64,000 bases of DNA, taken from assembly GCA_032718475.1 (NCBI GenBank), contig JAUCBJ010009092.1, forward strand, positions 184,337-248,336. The letters are read 5' to 3'. The notes beneath the pieces are model-generated. The model searched no databases and was not told the origin of the DNA. It saw only the letters and a list, made by a program, of their open reading frames with translations. Origin of the DNA: Nemertoderma westbladi (Eukaryota; Xenacoelomorpha; Nemertodermatida; Nemertodermatidae). Both the position numbers and the translations under genes were made by a program. How positions within the stretch are numbered: position 1 is the stretch's first letter; the number at the start of each line of letters is the position of its first letter. Shown in pieces: positions 63,168 to 64,000 of the stretch.

Positions 63168-64000
63168 TTCGCGCTTTTGAAGACCTTTAGCAGTTTAACC
63201 TGCCAAATTTTATGTGTCTTTTAGTTAATTAAAACCACTTTAGCATACGACAATATTTTATGCTAATACGCAAAACATTAGCCGAAGTCAGCCCATGCGC
63301 GATCATTCACCCGATGGATCTACACCCGGGAGACTGAATTCGGATGCTTGAATTGTATTATTACAGTGTAAGGTTGCAGTGTATACCTAATGTATTATTC
63401 GATAGATCGTTAATAATTAATCTCTGACAGATATTATTGGCTTTCGGGAAATATTAACAGTTCCTTTAGGACGTGGCGCTTTATCTATTTAAACAGAACT
63501 AAGACTTATACTAAAACGCAACGATACTGCTTATGATTAAAGTATAAAGCGTATTCTTTAGGAAATACTTTGTTACCAATCACGATCATACACACTATTC
63601 TGCCGACAGTCAGTACATTTGATCACACATAAAGAGAGCAGTAATTGACTCACGTAGGGTCTGCTAAATAACATTGGATTCAATACACACCACATTAATA
63701 TAAATCGCAATTGTTATGTATAGCCGGTCTCTCTAACCTGTAGTGTTATCAAGAAAATTGGGAATTGGGTGATTTATCCGTATTATCCAAATAGCAATAT
63801 TTCCATCAACAAATAGTTACAATTAATAACTGACGGTAAAATAACAGTACAAGCAATATGATTAATGCAGTTAAGATTGATTAAATTGATCGGTAGTTAG
63901 TTAGGTAACAGTTTATACTTTCGATAATTCAAGCAGTTTACAAAAGGCCGATGTTTCTGGCTTAGACAGCAATAACAAAGTATCAAGTAAGAGCAGTAAG
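63168..64000. other. Unique DNA at right edge, nothing recognised
   Basis: AT-rich sequence with no long ORF, no known RNA gene and no tandem repeat. Confidence 0.5.

Overview
This is metazoan nuclear DNA. The evidence is a set of animal genes (RAD54L, CRAMP1, a Tctex-type dynein light chain and MIOX), a GT-AG intron in MIOX, animal-type LINE and DNA-transposon remains, and AT-rich intergenic DNA with AATAAA signals. The phylum cannot be fixed from the window. The retroelement types and a repeated TAGGCCTA palindrome would suit a marine invertebrate, possibly a deuterostome, but that is only a hint. No prokaryotic operon, CRISPR array, rRNA or tRNA gene was recognised.

Layout. 1-12010 is a 42-bp minisatellite that runs off the left edge. 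12011-14940 is AT-rich unique DNA holding an inverted-repeat element with a recurrent 16-bp motif. 14959-15540 is a 20-bp array rich in CACGTG. RAD54L lies on the minus strand at 15744-17975. 18290-22690 is a repeat zone: a degenerate AT minisatellite, a terminal-inverted-repeat element (19183-21955) with a retroelement fragment inside it, and a LINE 3' fragment. CRAMP1 is at 23626-27630 (+) and a DYNLT5-like gene at 30821-31375 (+), followed by a broken DDE transposase. 33512-42859 is a 9.3-kb array of a 20-bp unit. MIOX follows: exon 1 at 43155-43424, an 8.4-kb intron, and exon 2 at 51798-52430. The intron contains an antisense LINE that is itself split by a palindromic hAT-like foldback element, then a 3.8-kb 53/57-bp minisatellite. 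From 52790 to 63167 four more arrays follow almost without a break (41-, 45-, 21- and 22/24-bp units). The last 0.8 kb holds nothing I recognise.

The four genes do unrelated jobs: homologous recombination, chromatin and histone gene control, dynein motor assembly, and inositol catabolism. They do not form a system. More than half of the window is tandem repeat. Three of the genes are single open exons although their vertebrate counterparts have many introns, and MIOX keeps only one intron. The most unusual content is the repeat and transposon architecture. I did not find a new multi-gene system.
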